From contig JAJNPV010000030.1 of assembly GCA_021155195.1 (NCBI GenBank), positions 303,966 through 367,965 on the forward strand: a stretch of DNA of 64,000 nt. The letters are read 5' to 3'. This document shows, one piece after another, positions 34,915 through 43,259 of this stretch. The position numbers were made by a program, and so were the translations under genes. This stretch comes from Ohtaekwangia sp. (GTDB lineage Bacteria > Bacteroidota > Bacteroidia > Cytophagales > Cyclobacteriaceae). The first letter of the stretch is position 1. The number at the start of each line of letters is the position of its first letter. The notes under the pieces are model-generated. The model made no database searches. It worked only from the letters and a program-made list of their open reading frames with translations, and was not told the DNA's origin.

Positions 34915-35436
34915 ATGATTATCTCCCTTATTGCTGCTCTTGCAAAAAACAGAACAATTGGTAAAAACAATGATTTACCCTGGCATTTGCCTGATGACAT
35001 GAAGTATTTCATGCAAACAACCAAGGGACATTATGTAATCATGGGCCGTAAAAATTACGACTCCATTCCAGAGAAATTTAAACCACTGCCCAACCGAACA
35101 AATATAATTGTGACCCGTAATAAAGATTTTGTTGCATCGGGGTGCCATGTTGTAAATTCCCTGGAGGCTGGAATTAATCTGGCAAAGCAGGCCAAGGAAA
35201 AAGAAGTATTTGTTATTGGTGGTGCAGAAATTTATAAGCTAAGTTTACCCATCGCCACCCGATTGTATCTGACGGAAATTAATGGAAATATTGATGGCGA
35301 TACTTTTTTTCCGGCTATCGATACCTCTTGGAAAGAAACCTCACGCGTGCATCACGAAAAAGATTCACGGCATGACTTCGATTTTGATTTTGTTGTGTAT
35401 GATAAAAAAATAATTTCACCCAATAACAAAAACTAG
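34915..35436 (+). CDS. folA: Dihydrofolate reductase
   Basis: NADPH-dependent reduction of dihydrofolate to tetrahydrofolate, supplying one-carbon carriers also used by Fmt next door. The family N-terminus IISLIAALAKNRTIGKNNDLPWHLPDDMKYF contains the substrate-binding acidic residue after WHLP. MGRKNYDSIP and NIIVTRN are the cofactor-binding strands, and EVFVIGGAEIYKLSLP is the nucleotide loop. 173 residues is slightly long but usual for the phylum. It is 64 bases after fmt and one base before the next gene. Confidence 0.95.
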   Translation: MIISLIAALAKNRTIGKNNDLPWHLPDDMKYFMQTTKGHYVIMGRKNYDSIPEKFKPLPNRTNIIVTRNKDFVASGCHVVNSLEAGINLAKQAKEKEVFVIGGAEIYKLSLPIATRLYLTEINGNIDGDTFFPAIDTSWKETSRVHHEKDSRHDFDFDFVVYDKKIISPNNKN

Positions 35437-35437
35437 T

Positions 35438-35812
35438 ATGGATGTTCACAAAAGAATTCTGGCCATTCTCTATATCATCTCAGGCTCGTTACAAATTTTA
35501 GGGATGATTTTGCTTTCTACTTTTATCTCGATATTCATTCCCTTCATTATGGACGAAGCCGGACCCGATGCACAATGGGTTTTTGTCTGGCTTGTTCCCT
35601 TTATTAAGACCATTGCAGCTTGTGTCATTATTTTTTTCTCGATACCTGCAATCATTGGAGGGATCGGTTTATTGAATAGTAAAAGTTGGGCGCTTACACT
35701 TTTACTTGTGCTAGGTTGCTTTAAATTATTTTCTTTTCCTATCGGAACAGCCATTGGCATCTATACCATTTGGGTATATTCACAAAATCACAAAACAAGT
35801 AAAACTGAATGA
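35438..35812 (+). CDS. Small four-helix membrane protein, unknown
   Basis: 124-residue integral membrane protein with four hydrophobic segments (about 8-35, 48-68, 69-82 and 84-114) and a short polar tail. It starts one base after the folA stop and overlaps the next gene start (ATGA), so it is translated within the folA-SDR-TauE operon. The sequence recalls generic small Bacteroidota membrane proteins, but I cannot assign a family. No charged residues suggestive of transport are seen inside the helices. Confidence 0.6.
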   Translation: MDVHKRILAILYIISGSLQILGMILLSTFISIFIPFIMDEAGPDAQWVFVWLVPFIKTIAACVIIFFSIPAIIGGIGLLNSKSWALTLLLVLGCFKLFSFPIGTAIGIYTIWVYSQNHKTSKTE

Positions 35813-36618
35813 GTAAACTTGACGGCAAAGTTATCTGGATAACAGGTGCATCCTCAGGCATAGGCGAAGCTCTTGCCTATCAACTGGCAAAGCAAGGATC
35901 CAGATTAATTTTATCAGCACGCAGAAAAGAAGAGCTTGAACGCGTAAAAGGAAACTGCATTGCTGCATCGCATCCCTTCATAAAAATACTTCCGCTAGAT
36001 CTAAGCGAAGCGAGTACGTTAAACCTTAGCACACAAGCCGCTGTTCAATTATTTGGTCACATCGATATTCTTATTAACAATGGTGGTATAAGTCAGCGAA
36101 GTCTAACTAAAGACACCTCTCTTGACGTTGATAGAAGGATTATGGAAGTAGATTATTTTGGATCTATAGGAATAACAAAACATCTTCTGCCCTACTTTCT
36201 AAAACAAAAGTCAGGTCACTTTGTAACCATCACTAGCGTGATGGGGAAAATAGGCACGCCTTATCGTTCCGGGTATGCTGCCGCTAAACATGCACTTCAT
36301 GGATTCTTCGATTCCCTTCGCGCAGAACTTTGGAAGGACAGTAAAGATATTTATGTGACACTCGTTTGTCCGGGTTGGATTAACACCAACTTAAGCATTG
36401 CCGCATTAATGGGTGATGGCTCGGCACAAAACAAAAAAGATGACACTCATAAAAAAGGAATGACACCTGATCAATTTGCCAAAAAATTAATTCGTGCCAT
36501 TGAAAAGAAAAAACGCGAGGTTTACATTGGTGGAGCAAAAGAAGTATTGGCGATATACATCAAGCGATTCTTCCCTGGATTATTTTCGAAAATCGTACGT
36601 AATGCTAAAGTAAAGTGA
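35809..36618 (+). CDS. Short-chain dehydrogenase/reductase (SDR)
   Basis: 269-residue NAD(P)-dependent oxidoreductase of the classical SDR type, close to the DHRS7-like group. The cofactor motif is WITGASSGIGEALAYQLA, NNGG is at about residues 90-93, catalytic Ser is in ITSVMGK, and the Y-x3-K dyad in SGYAAAKHALHG. The C-terminal segment EVYIGGAKEVLAIYIKRFFPGL is hydrophobic and may touch the membrane, as in DHRS7-like enzymes. The substrate is unknown. Start and stop both overlap neighbours (ATGA and GTGA), indicating tight translational coupling. Confidence 0.9.
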   Translation: MSKLDGKVIWITGASSGIGEALAYQLAKQGSRLILSARRKEELERVKGNCIAASHPFIKILPLDLSEASTLNLSTQAAVQLFGHIDILINNGGISQRSLTKDTSLDVDRRIMEVDYFGSIGITKHLLPYFLKQKSGHFVTITSVMGKIGTPYRSGYAAAKHALHGFFDSLRAELWKDSKDIYVTLVCPGWINTNLSIAALMGDGSAQNKKDDTHKKGMTPDQFAKKLIRAIEKKKREVYIGGAKEVLAIYIKRFFPGLFSKIVRNAKVK

Positions 36619-37361
36619 CCTGGTACGAATATCCGCTTATTGTACTAGTCGGATTTCTTGCTGCGTTTCTAAACACGGTAGGTGGCGGTGGTACTTTGCT
36701 TTCAGTTCCTATCCTCACATTCATTGGGTTACCAATTACCATAGCCAATGCTACAAGTCGTGTTGGCATTCTGTTTCAGAATTTTTTTGCTGTAGGCGGA
36801 TTCAGGAGCAAGGGTATTGATTTACCCTGGCCCTATGCTGGCTATTTGGGATTAGCGTCATTAGGAGGAAGCGTTATCGGAACACTGCTTGCCTCAAGAA
36901 TGTCTGACGAATTGTTTAAAAAGATATTCGTCATTATCATGATCGTTTCGGTTTGCCTTATTCTTTTCAACCCAGCCAAATCAAAAGGTGACGAAAAATT
37001 ATCCCCACGTCAGCAGTGGATTGGTGTAATTTGTTTTCTGTTTGTTGGCACGTACGGTGGATTTGTTCAGGCAGGTATTGGTTTTTTAGTGATTGGCGTT
37101 TTAAGCATAGTCAATAATCTTTCGCTTGTAAAGAGCAATTACGTGAAGGTATTCTCTGCTATAGTTTACACGGGTGTAGCCGTAATTATTTTTGCGTGGG
37201 AAGGGAAAATTGATTGGGTGATAGGGTGCACGCTGGCCGTTGGCCATGCCATGGGTGGCTGGTATGCTAGCCGTTGGTCAGTAAAGGCGGGTGAAGTTTG
37301 GATTAAGCGAATTATGATTGTTGCGGTAATAGGCATGGCAATCAAATTATGGTTCTTTTAA
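36615..37361 (+). CDS. TauE/SafE family anion exporter
   Basis: 248-residue inner-membrane protein of the TauE/SafE (sulfite exporter) family with about eight helices in two related halves. The first half opens VLVGFLAAFLNTVGGGGTLL, where the GGGG loop is the family hallmark, with NATSRVGILFQN after it. The second half has GTYGGFVQAGIGFLVIG. It begins with GTG overlapping the SDR stop. Substrate specificity (sulfite, sulfonate or other organic anion) cannot be set from the sequence; coupling to an SDR might hint at export of its product. Confidence 0.9.
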   Translation: MTWYEYPLIVLVGFLAAFLNTVGGGGTLLSVPILTFIGLPITIANATSRVGILFQNFFAVGGFRSKGIDLPWPYAGYLGLASLGGSVIGTLLASRMSDELFKKIFVIIMIVSVCLILFNPAKSKGDEKLSPRQQWIGVICFLFVGTYGGFVQAGIGFLVIGVLSIVNNLSLVKSNYVKVFSAIVYTGVAVIIFAWEGKIDWVIGCTLAVGHAMGGWYASRWSVKAGEVWIKRIMIVAVIGMAIKLWFF

Positions 37362-37401
37362 AAGCAAATAACAATCGCTAAATTTCAATACAATTACTTT
37401 A

Positions 37402-38712
37402 ATGATCCGCAGTGCATTTCGAGTGCTATTCCTTGGACGAAAAGAGTTCATTCTTTCGCACACGGAATATAAACGAGCGTTGCTTGTAGGCCAACTTTCT
37501 TTGGTTACTTTTCTTCTTTGCATTTCTTACATACTAATTGATCTTTTCCACGAGGTATACCATGGCTTGATTTTCCAATCACTTTGCGCGCTTGTAGCAT
37601 TGGGAGGCCTGCTTTTGAATAGAATGCGATATTATACAATTGCTAAAATTGTTTTAGCACTTGGCGTAAACTTTACAGTATTTGCCTTTGCCCAAGTAGA
37701 GCCTCAGGAAGTTGGGCTTTATATGTTCTATATTCCAACTAGCCTAGGTGCGCTGGCAGCGTTTGGCTATGAACAGCGATGGAGGGGTATTTTATTAATC
37801 CTTATTCCTGTCATATTTTTTTCCATCTCTCAAATTACTGACTACTCATTAATAGAAAAGACTTATCATCGTAGAGATTTAGATCAACTTAACCTGGTTA
37901 TTAATTTCGGAGGTTCATTACTTGCTTCCGTATTAATTATTTACTTCTTAATAGGGATTAATTATCGGTCAGAAACAAACATGATTAAGCATGAACAATT
38001 AATCACAAAAAAAAATAGCGAACTAGCACGTATAAACACTGAACTCGATCGATTTGTGTATAGTACTTCACACGATTTAATGGCACCCCTTAGTTCCGTA
38101 AAAGGTTTAATTAATCTAACACGTCTCTCAAACGACCCTGCAGAAATTAAGACTTACCTTATCATGATGGAAGAGCGGGTGGAGAGTCTTCAAAAATTTA
38201 TTCGAGACATTTCAGATTACTCTCGCAATTCCAGAATAGAAATGGTAAGAACGTCTTTTTCCGTTCATTCTTTAGTTCGATCAATTCTTGAAAACTTACG
38301 GTTTTACCCCAATGCCGAAAAAATTGATATCACTCTTGAAATTCCAACCGATCTTGAAATTGTTTCAGATCCCAATCGCATTCAAATTATTCTTGGTAAT
38401 CTGATAGCCAATTCTATTAAATACGCAGACTTGTCAAAGGATAATTCGTTTTTAAAAATTAGTACAGCTCTTTTGGGCGATCAAATTGAGTTTAGAATTG
38501 CTGACAATGGCATAGGTATAAAGGAAGACTACATTCATTCCATCTTTGAAATGTTTTTTCAGGCTACGGAAAAATCCGAAGGGTCAGGCCTGGGATTATA
38601 TATCGTAAAACAAGCTGTGGAGAAGCTTTCCGGAACTATTCAAGTAAGTTCAAAATTTAGAATGGGCACTTCGTTTTTAGTTAGCTTGCCTCTTAATACT
38701 TCAATCAATTAA
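37402..38712 (+). CDS. Membrane histidine kinase without an adjacent regulator
   Basis: 436-residue sensor kinase with six N-terminal membrane helices (about 28-195) of the 7TM-like/MASE type, a coiled coil (about 200-220), a HisKA domain with phospho-acceptor H224 in YSTSHDLMAPLSSVKG, and an HATPase with NLIANSIKYA, ADNGIGI and GSGLGLYIVK. No response regulator lies beside it, so it is an orphan kinase by position. The extracellular loops are short, so the signal is probably sensed within the membrane. It precedes the GH32 gene by 10 bases and may share a transcript with it. Confidence 0.93.
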   Translation: MIRSAFRVLFLGRKEFILSHTEYKRALLVGQLSLVTFLLCISYILIDLFHEVYHGLIFQSLCALVALGGLLLNRMRYYTIAKIVLALGVNFTVFAFAQVEPQEVGLYMFYIPTSLGALAAFGYEQRWRGILLILIPVIFFSISQITDYSLIEKTYHRRDLDQLNLVINFGGSLLASVLIIYFLIGINYRSETNMIKHEQLITKKNSELARINTELDRFVYSTSHDLMAPLSSVKGLINLTRLSNDPAEIKTYLIMMEERVESLQKFIRDISDYSRNSRIEMVRTSFSVHSLVRSILENLRFYPNAEKIDITLEIPTDLEIVSDPNRIQIILGNLIANSIKYADLSKDNSFLKISTALLGDQIEFRIADNGIGIKEDYIHSIFEMFFQATEKSEGSGLGLYIVKQAVEKLSGTIQVSSKFRMGTSFLVSLPLNTSIN

Positions 38713-38722
38713 CTTTCTCTAA

Positions 38723-40186
38723 ATGAAAAATTACGTTCCCTATATCCTGATGGCCATTTCGATGATTGGGTGCGCACCTAAGGAAAAAGCCCTAACAATT
38801 GAAATGCATCGCCCCCAATTTCACTATACGCCCAAAAAAAACTGGATAAACGATCCTAACGGATTAGTCTTTTACGATGGGGAGTATCATCTCTTTTATC
38901 AGTACAATCCATTTGGTACAACCTGGGGACATATGAGTTGGGGACATGCCGTAAGTAAAGACCTTGTTAGCTGGCAAGAGCTTCCAATAGCACTTGAAGA
39001 ATATTCTGATCCCATCACAGGGGATAGCACAATGATTTTTTCAGGCACGGCATTGGTTGATAAAAATAATACAAGTGGCCTGTGTGCAGGAAAAGATTGT
39101 ATGATCGCCATTTATACGTCTAATATCCATAAAGACAATCAGGGATTAAAACAACATCAAAGTCTTGCGTATAGTAATGACAAGGGACGATCCTGGAAAC
39201 GATATGACAAGAATCCCATTCTTGATATAGATCGCAAAGACTTTCGTGACCCAAAAGTTTTTTGGTACGAACCTCAGCAAAAATGGGTTATGGCTTTGGT
39301 CGTTCCTGATCTATTTAAAGTTCAACTATATGAATCCAAAAACCTTCTTAGCTGGAGTTTATTAAGTGAATTTGGAAATGTTGGTGACACGTTAAAAATT
39401 TGGGAATGTCCCGATCTCTATCAACTTCCTATTGAGGGACAAACAAATAAAACAAAATGGGTACTCTCTCTTTCTGGCAGTCATCCTGCAGGATCGGATT
39501 TTGTTGGGATGCAATACTTTGTTGGCGATTTTGATGGAACTCATTTTACATCAGAACAAACTGAACCGCTTTACGTGGAACATGGCAAAGATTTTTATGC
39601 AGGGATTGTATTTAACAATCTACCTAATCGAACTATTATGATAGGTTGGGTAAATAACTGGACGTACGCTAATCAAGTTCCAACATCAACTTGGCGTGGT
39701 GCATTTTCGATTCCACGCGAACTTAGCCTTACAGAAACAGAATCTGGACTTAGGTTAGCTCAAAAACCAATTGATGAAATAAGGAAATTACGTGGTGAAG
39801 AAATCAAAGATCTTAAGAGCTTAACCAGTCAATCTTTTGAACTGGATATTGAAATCCCGGAAGGCGGGAGTGTTTCAGTGTTTAAATCAGAAAATGAAGA
39901 GACAATAGTTGGCTATCAAAATGGAAAGTTATTTCTGGATCGCACAAAGTCTGGAAACGTTTCTTTTAATAAAGACTTTGCAAGTATAGAGTCTGTTGAT
40001 GTGCTACCAAAAACAGATAGAATCTCAGTGCGAATATTCATTGACCAATCGATCATTGAGGTTTTTTCAACAGATGGACGATATGCCATTACTGATCAGG
40101 TGTTTCCTACACAACAAAAAACAAGTGTTGAGCTTAATGGAAATGCAATGTTGATTAACGGTTGGCTAATTATAGGCTTAGATTAA
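38723..40186 (+). CDS. Glycoside hydrolase family 32 lipoprotein (levanase/inulinase/invertase type)
   Basis: 487-residue beta-fructosidase anchored as a lipoprotein (lipobox ending SMIGC, Cys17). The GH32 five-blade propeller shows the nucleophile D44 in NWINDPNGLVF, the transition-state stabiliser in F-R175-D-P-K, and the acid/base E228 in WECPDLYQL. A C-terminal beta-sandwich (about 350-487) ends with the usual DQSIIEVFSTDGRY stretch. The likely substrate is a fructan or sucrose-type sugar; exo or endo action cannot be read off. No SusC/SusD pair or sugar transporter is adjacent. Its stop overlaps the converging DoxX gene. Confidence 0.94.
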   Translation: MKNYVPYILMAISMIGCAPKEKALTIEMHRPQFHYTPKKNWINDPNGLVFYDGEYHLFYQYNPFGTTWGHMSWGHAVSKDLVSWQELPIALEEYSDPITGDSTMIFSGTALVDKNNTSGLCAGKDCMIAIYTSNIHKDNQGLKQHQSLAYSNDKGRSWKRYDKNPILDIDRKDFRDPKVFWYEPQQKWVMALVVPDLFKVQLYESKNLLSWSLLSEFGNVGDTLKIWECPDLYQLPIEGQTNKTKWVLSLSGSHPAGSDFVGMQYFVGDFDGTHFTSEQTEPLYVEHGKDFYAGIVFNNLPNRTIMIGWVNNWTYANQVPTSTWRGAFSIPRELSLTETESGLRLAQKPIDEIRKLRGEEIKDLKSLTSQSFELDIEIPEGGSVSVFKSENEETIVGYQNGKLFLDRTKSGNVSFNKDFASIESVDVLPKTDRISVRIFIDQSIIEVFSTDGRYAITDQVFPTQQKTSVELNGNAMLINGWLIIGLD

Positions 40187-40566
40187 ACATTCCTTTTAAA
40201 TCCATTCGGAAACATGATATAGAATAGAACACAGATCAGAAGAAAATTATATTCAACACCATTTCTTCCACCGCCTACTACAAACCAGCCTTCTTTAAAA
40301 TGAACCATCACGATACCCATTATAAAAATGAGAATAGTGATGATAGCGGCTGGTTTTATATACCGGTTTAGTATCAATAATATCGCACATACAACATGCG
40401 AAAGCTTGATGGCCCACGCTATCGGCACACCCAAGGGAGAAAATCCTATTTGATTCAGATAGTGCTCACCAAAAGTATTTACTCCACCATCGAACATACC
40501 GGGTACGCTATGAGTAATAAGAATTATGGCCAGCGCAACACGAAGTATAAATGTTTTATCTATCAT
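40183..40566 (-). CDS. DoxX family membrane protein
   Basis: 127-residue protein with four hydrophobic helices. The DoxX pattern is seen in ILRVALAIILITHSVPGMFDGG, GVPIAWAIKLSHVVCAILLI, and GWFVVGGGRNGVEYNFLLI. DoxX-type proteins act in the inner membrane and some have been linked to quinone or sulfur redox, but most have no proven function. It converges with the GH32 gene, overlapping it by four bases, and lies downstream of paaN on the same strand (18-base gap). Confidence 0.88.
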   Translation of the reverse strand: MIDKTFILRVALAIILITHSVPGMFDGGVNTFGEHYLNQIGFSPLGVPIAWAIKLSHVVCAILLILNRYIKPAAIITILIFIMGIVMVHFKEGWFVVGGGRNGVEYNFLLICVLFYIMFPNGFKRNV

Positions 40567-40584
40567 GCAATACAGGCTAAAGTG

Positions 40585-42249
40585 TTAAGCTACTGGCTCC
40601 CGATGTCCTACCCAAGTGAATCGCTTCGTGACATATTCTGGGTTTGTGAAACTTGCATTGCCTGAAGGGTTTCCCCCTGTAACATGAAAATCCGAAAACG
40701 CTGCGTTCTGATTCATATAGATACCACCTGTTAGATTAAATGAAACCGGAGTAGCTGCTAACGCCATTGCATCGGCAATTTTTTCTTTCACCTCAGCATC
40801 AGTGGTGTAAGCACCACAGGATATAGCGCCATGCTGCTGAGCCATTGCTTGTGCTAAGTGAATTGATTGATCCGTGTCTTTGGTTTTAATCAGCAAAGCA
40901 ATAGGGCCAAATAATTCCTTACTAAAAATATCTTGCTTCGTGACATCCACCTCCACAATTACCGGAGTTGCTACGCGTGCATTTTTAAACATGGGGTTTT
41001 CAAATGACCGCGACTTCAACCAAACCTTACCGGGAATTTTTTCCGCCTCCACTACCCGCTCACTTGTCTTTTTATTCTGCACAGCCCCTAACACAAATGG
41101 GCCAGCCTTGGGGTTATCAATCAGGCCATTAATATTGGCTACAAGTTTTTCCGCGAATTGATCGAACGAAACATTACCTGCAGGCGTATTGATCCCTCCT
41201 TCCGGAATATAAAAATTTTGTGGTGCAGTACACATCTGTCCACTATAAAGATTAATTGAAAAAGCAAGATTAGCGGCAGTCTTATCAATGTCATCAGTCG
41301 AATCCAGAATTACTGAGTTCACTCCCGTCTTTTCCGTAAACACCGTCTTACCCGGAAGTGCTTCGAGGTAACTTCCAAAAGCAGAGTTGCCTGTAAAGTC
41401 TATCAACTTTACATCAGCATGCTCGGCCAATTCTTTGGTGATCATTTTATCATACGTATCCACTGCCAATTGACAAATGTTTGGATCGAGATTATTCTCT
41501 GCTAAAACTTTCTGAATCTCGGCAACGAAAATAGCAATCGGTAAAATGGCACCGGGGTGTGGCTTTACAATTACAGGATTTCCTGTAATCAAACTTCCAT
41601 AAATTCCTGTTACGGAGTTCCATGTAGGAAAAGTAGAGCAACCAATCACCACCGAAACACCTTTAGGCATTGCGCGCCATTCTTTATTAATTTTCAAATT
41701 GTATTTGCCCATGGGCTTATCCCACAAAGCAGTTTGAGGAAATCGATTCAACTCTTCATAACCTGCTGCAATAGCTTCCAATGCACGATCCGCTGCGTGT
41801 GGACCCGAAGCTTGAAAAGCCATCATATACCCTTGACCGGTGGTATGCATTGTGGCGTACGCTATTTCAAAAAAACGAGCCTTCACCCGTTCAAGAGATT
41901 CTAATAAAATACCAGCACGATCCTTGGCGCTTACCTTTCTCCAAACATGAAAACTACTTTTAGCATTATCCACCAACGTCTTGCTTGAAAAAATTGGGTA
42001 TGAAATTTTTAATGGTTCCTGAAGATAGGGCGACTCTTCCTGACCAGCCCAACTAGTTTCGCCTGTTTGCTTTAGTTCAGAAAATTTATTTCCTAACCAA
42101 CTCTTAAACTTTGTCTGGCCATCGGTATCCGCTGTCTCACCATAAACAGCGGGTGCAGGATGTTCCGCGAAAGCGGCATAAAAAGTACGTGCATGTAATG
42201 CATCAATCGCTTTTAATAAAGTTTCATTATGCTTTTCAAATAAACTCAT
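40585..42249 (-). CDS. paaN: PaaN-like aldehyde dehydrogenase
   Basis: 554-residue aldehyde dehydrogenase superfamily member most like the PaaN group named from phenylacetate degradation. The NAD-binding core has GVSVVIGCSTFPTWNSVTG, the catalytic Cys lies in SGQMCTAPQNFYIPEGG, and the Glu base region is IDFTGNSAFGSYLEALPG to FTEKTGVNSV. The N-terminal 130 residues are a family-specific extension. No paaA-K genes are in the window, so the aldehyde substrate is unclear. It is the last of a tight three-gene minus-strand operon with DUF4197 and a small frameshifted gene (gaps of two and three bases). Confidence 0.88.
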   Translation of the reverse strand: MSLFEKHNETLLKAIDALHARTFYAAFAEHPAPAVYGETADTDGQTKFKSWLGNKFSELKQTGETSWAGQEESPYLQEPLKISYPIFSSKTLVDNAKSSFHVWRKVSAKDRAGILLESLERVKARFFEIAYATMHTTGQGYMMAFQASGPHAADRALEAIAAGYEELNRFPQTALWDKPMGKYNLKINKEWRAMPKGVSVVIGCSTFPTWNSVTGIYGSLITGNPVIVKPHPGAILPIAIFVAEIQKVLAENNLDPNICQLAVDTYDKMITKELAEHADVKLIDFTGNSAFGSYLEALPGKTVFTEKTGVNSVILDSTDDIDKTAANLAFSINLYSGQMCTAPQNFYIPEGGINTPAGNVSFDQFAEKLVANINGLIDNPKAGPFVLGAVQNKKTSERVVEAEKIPGKVWLKSRSFENPMFKNARVATPVIVEVDVTKQDIFSKELFGPIALLIKTKDTDQSIHLAQAMAQQHGAISCGAYTTDAEVKEKIADAMALAATPVSFNLTGGIYMNQNAAFSDFHVTGGNPSGNASFTNPEYVTKRFTWVGHREPVA

Positions 42250-42252
42250 AGA

Positions 42253-42404
42253 TTATTTTTTTGATTCAATTGAATAAGGCTTTCCGTTAAAACCATCTTT
42301 AAATCCTGCTACGAAATCTTTCCAGTCGTAAATGATTACGATCAGAACATGGCAAGCATCCCCAATAAAAAGATTTTTATATCTCTTGATGTGATCTTTT
42401 TCAT
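42253..42404 (-). pseudogene. Small membrane-protein gene with a one-base frameshift
   Basis: Starts at ATG 42404 directly after the DUF4197 stop and reads MKKITSRDIKIFLLGMLAMF, then TGA. The other frame continues LIVIIYDWKDFVAGFKDGF and NGKPYSIESKK to a stop at 42253. Adding one base within TTC-TGA (near 42345-42347) joins both halves into a 50-residue protein: a basic head, one membrane helix and a DWKDFxxGFKDG tail of the type found in small Bacteroidota proteins. The fit into a two-base and three-base gap in the operon supports a real gene. It is either inactivated or a sequencing error. Confidence 0.75.
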
Positions 42405-42406
42405 AG

Positions 42407-43126
42407 CTATTTCTGTTGTGATCCAAAAACTCTTTTCAATAACTCGGTTGTTCTGGCTACCGGATCCTGACGAATATTCTTTTCTTCGTTGGCAATCATC
42501 GTAAACAATCCTTGTATAGCCATATCAGTTGCATAGTCATTCAAATCAGGATTTACTTTTTGAACTAACGGAATGCTATTGTATTTATTTACAATATCGC
42601 CATAGTACTTTGTGGCACTCACTTTATCCAATGAATTCTGAATTACAGGCATAAATTTGTTTTTTAATTCAGCAGAAGTAGTTCTTTTCAAATATTGTGT
42701 TGCAGCATCAGGCTCACCTTTCAAAATAGCCCACGCATCATTAATAGTCATTTGTTTAATGGCTGCAATAAAGATAGGTTTTGCCTCCTTGGCTGCATCT
42801 TCTGCGCCTCTGTTTAGGGTCATAACAAATTTATCGACTTCACCACCCAAGCCAATCTGTCGCAATCTATCCTCAACTTTTTTTACATCAGGTGGAAAAG
42901 GGATTTTTATTGCAGGATTTTTAAAATAGCCATCTATTTGCGAGGCAAGATCTGATCCATTAGAAATACCCTTAATCAAAGCTTCCTTTAATCCCTCGCC
43001 TACCTCAGCGGTAGTTAGTGGTTTATCGCCACTAATCATCTTATTTGCGTCCGATAGCGTTTGATTAATTTGTGCTGCTGTGCATGCCCCTAACAAAAGC
43101 GAAATCCCTATAATTAGTCTCTTCAT
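42407..43126 (-). CDS. DUF4197 lipoprotein
   Basis: 239-residue lipoprotein starting at ATG 43126 (MKRLIIGISLLLGAC, lipidated Cys15). The open frame extends 18 codons further, but this start gives the proper signal. The DUF4197 domain fills the rest: LTTAEVGEGLKEALIKGI, PFPPDVKKVEDRLRQIG, LNRGAEDAAKEAKPIF and NDAWAILKGEPDAATQYLK. Function is not established; the family is periplasmic or outer-membrane associated and all-helical. It is the first gene of the operon with the small frameshifted gene and paaN. Confidence 0.9.
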   Translation of the reverse strand: MKRLIIGISLLLGACTAAQINQTLSDANKMISGDKPLTTAEVGEGLKEALIKGISNGSDLASQIDGYFKNPAIKIPFPPDVKKVEDRLRQIGLGGEVDKFVMTLNRGAEDAAKEAKPIFIAAIKQMTINDAWAILKGEPDAATQYLKRTTSAELKNKFMPVIQNSLDKVSATKYYGDIVNKYNSIPLVQKVNPDLNDYATDMAIQGLFTMIANEEKNIRQDPVARTTELLKRVFGSQQK

Positions 43127-43259
43127 ATGTTTGGTAATTACCGGGCTAAGGTAGGAAAAAGTAATGTGTTGATACCTCAATTTATTACCAACTCAGTTAT
43201 TTGGAATGTGATGATTGCACCTTATTTTGCGACCCATTACTCAACTACAACCCCATCTT

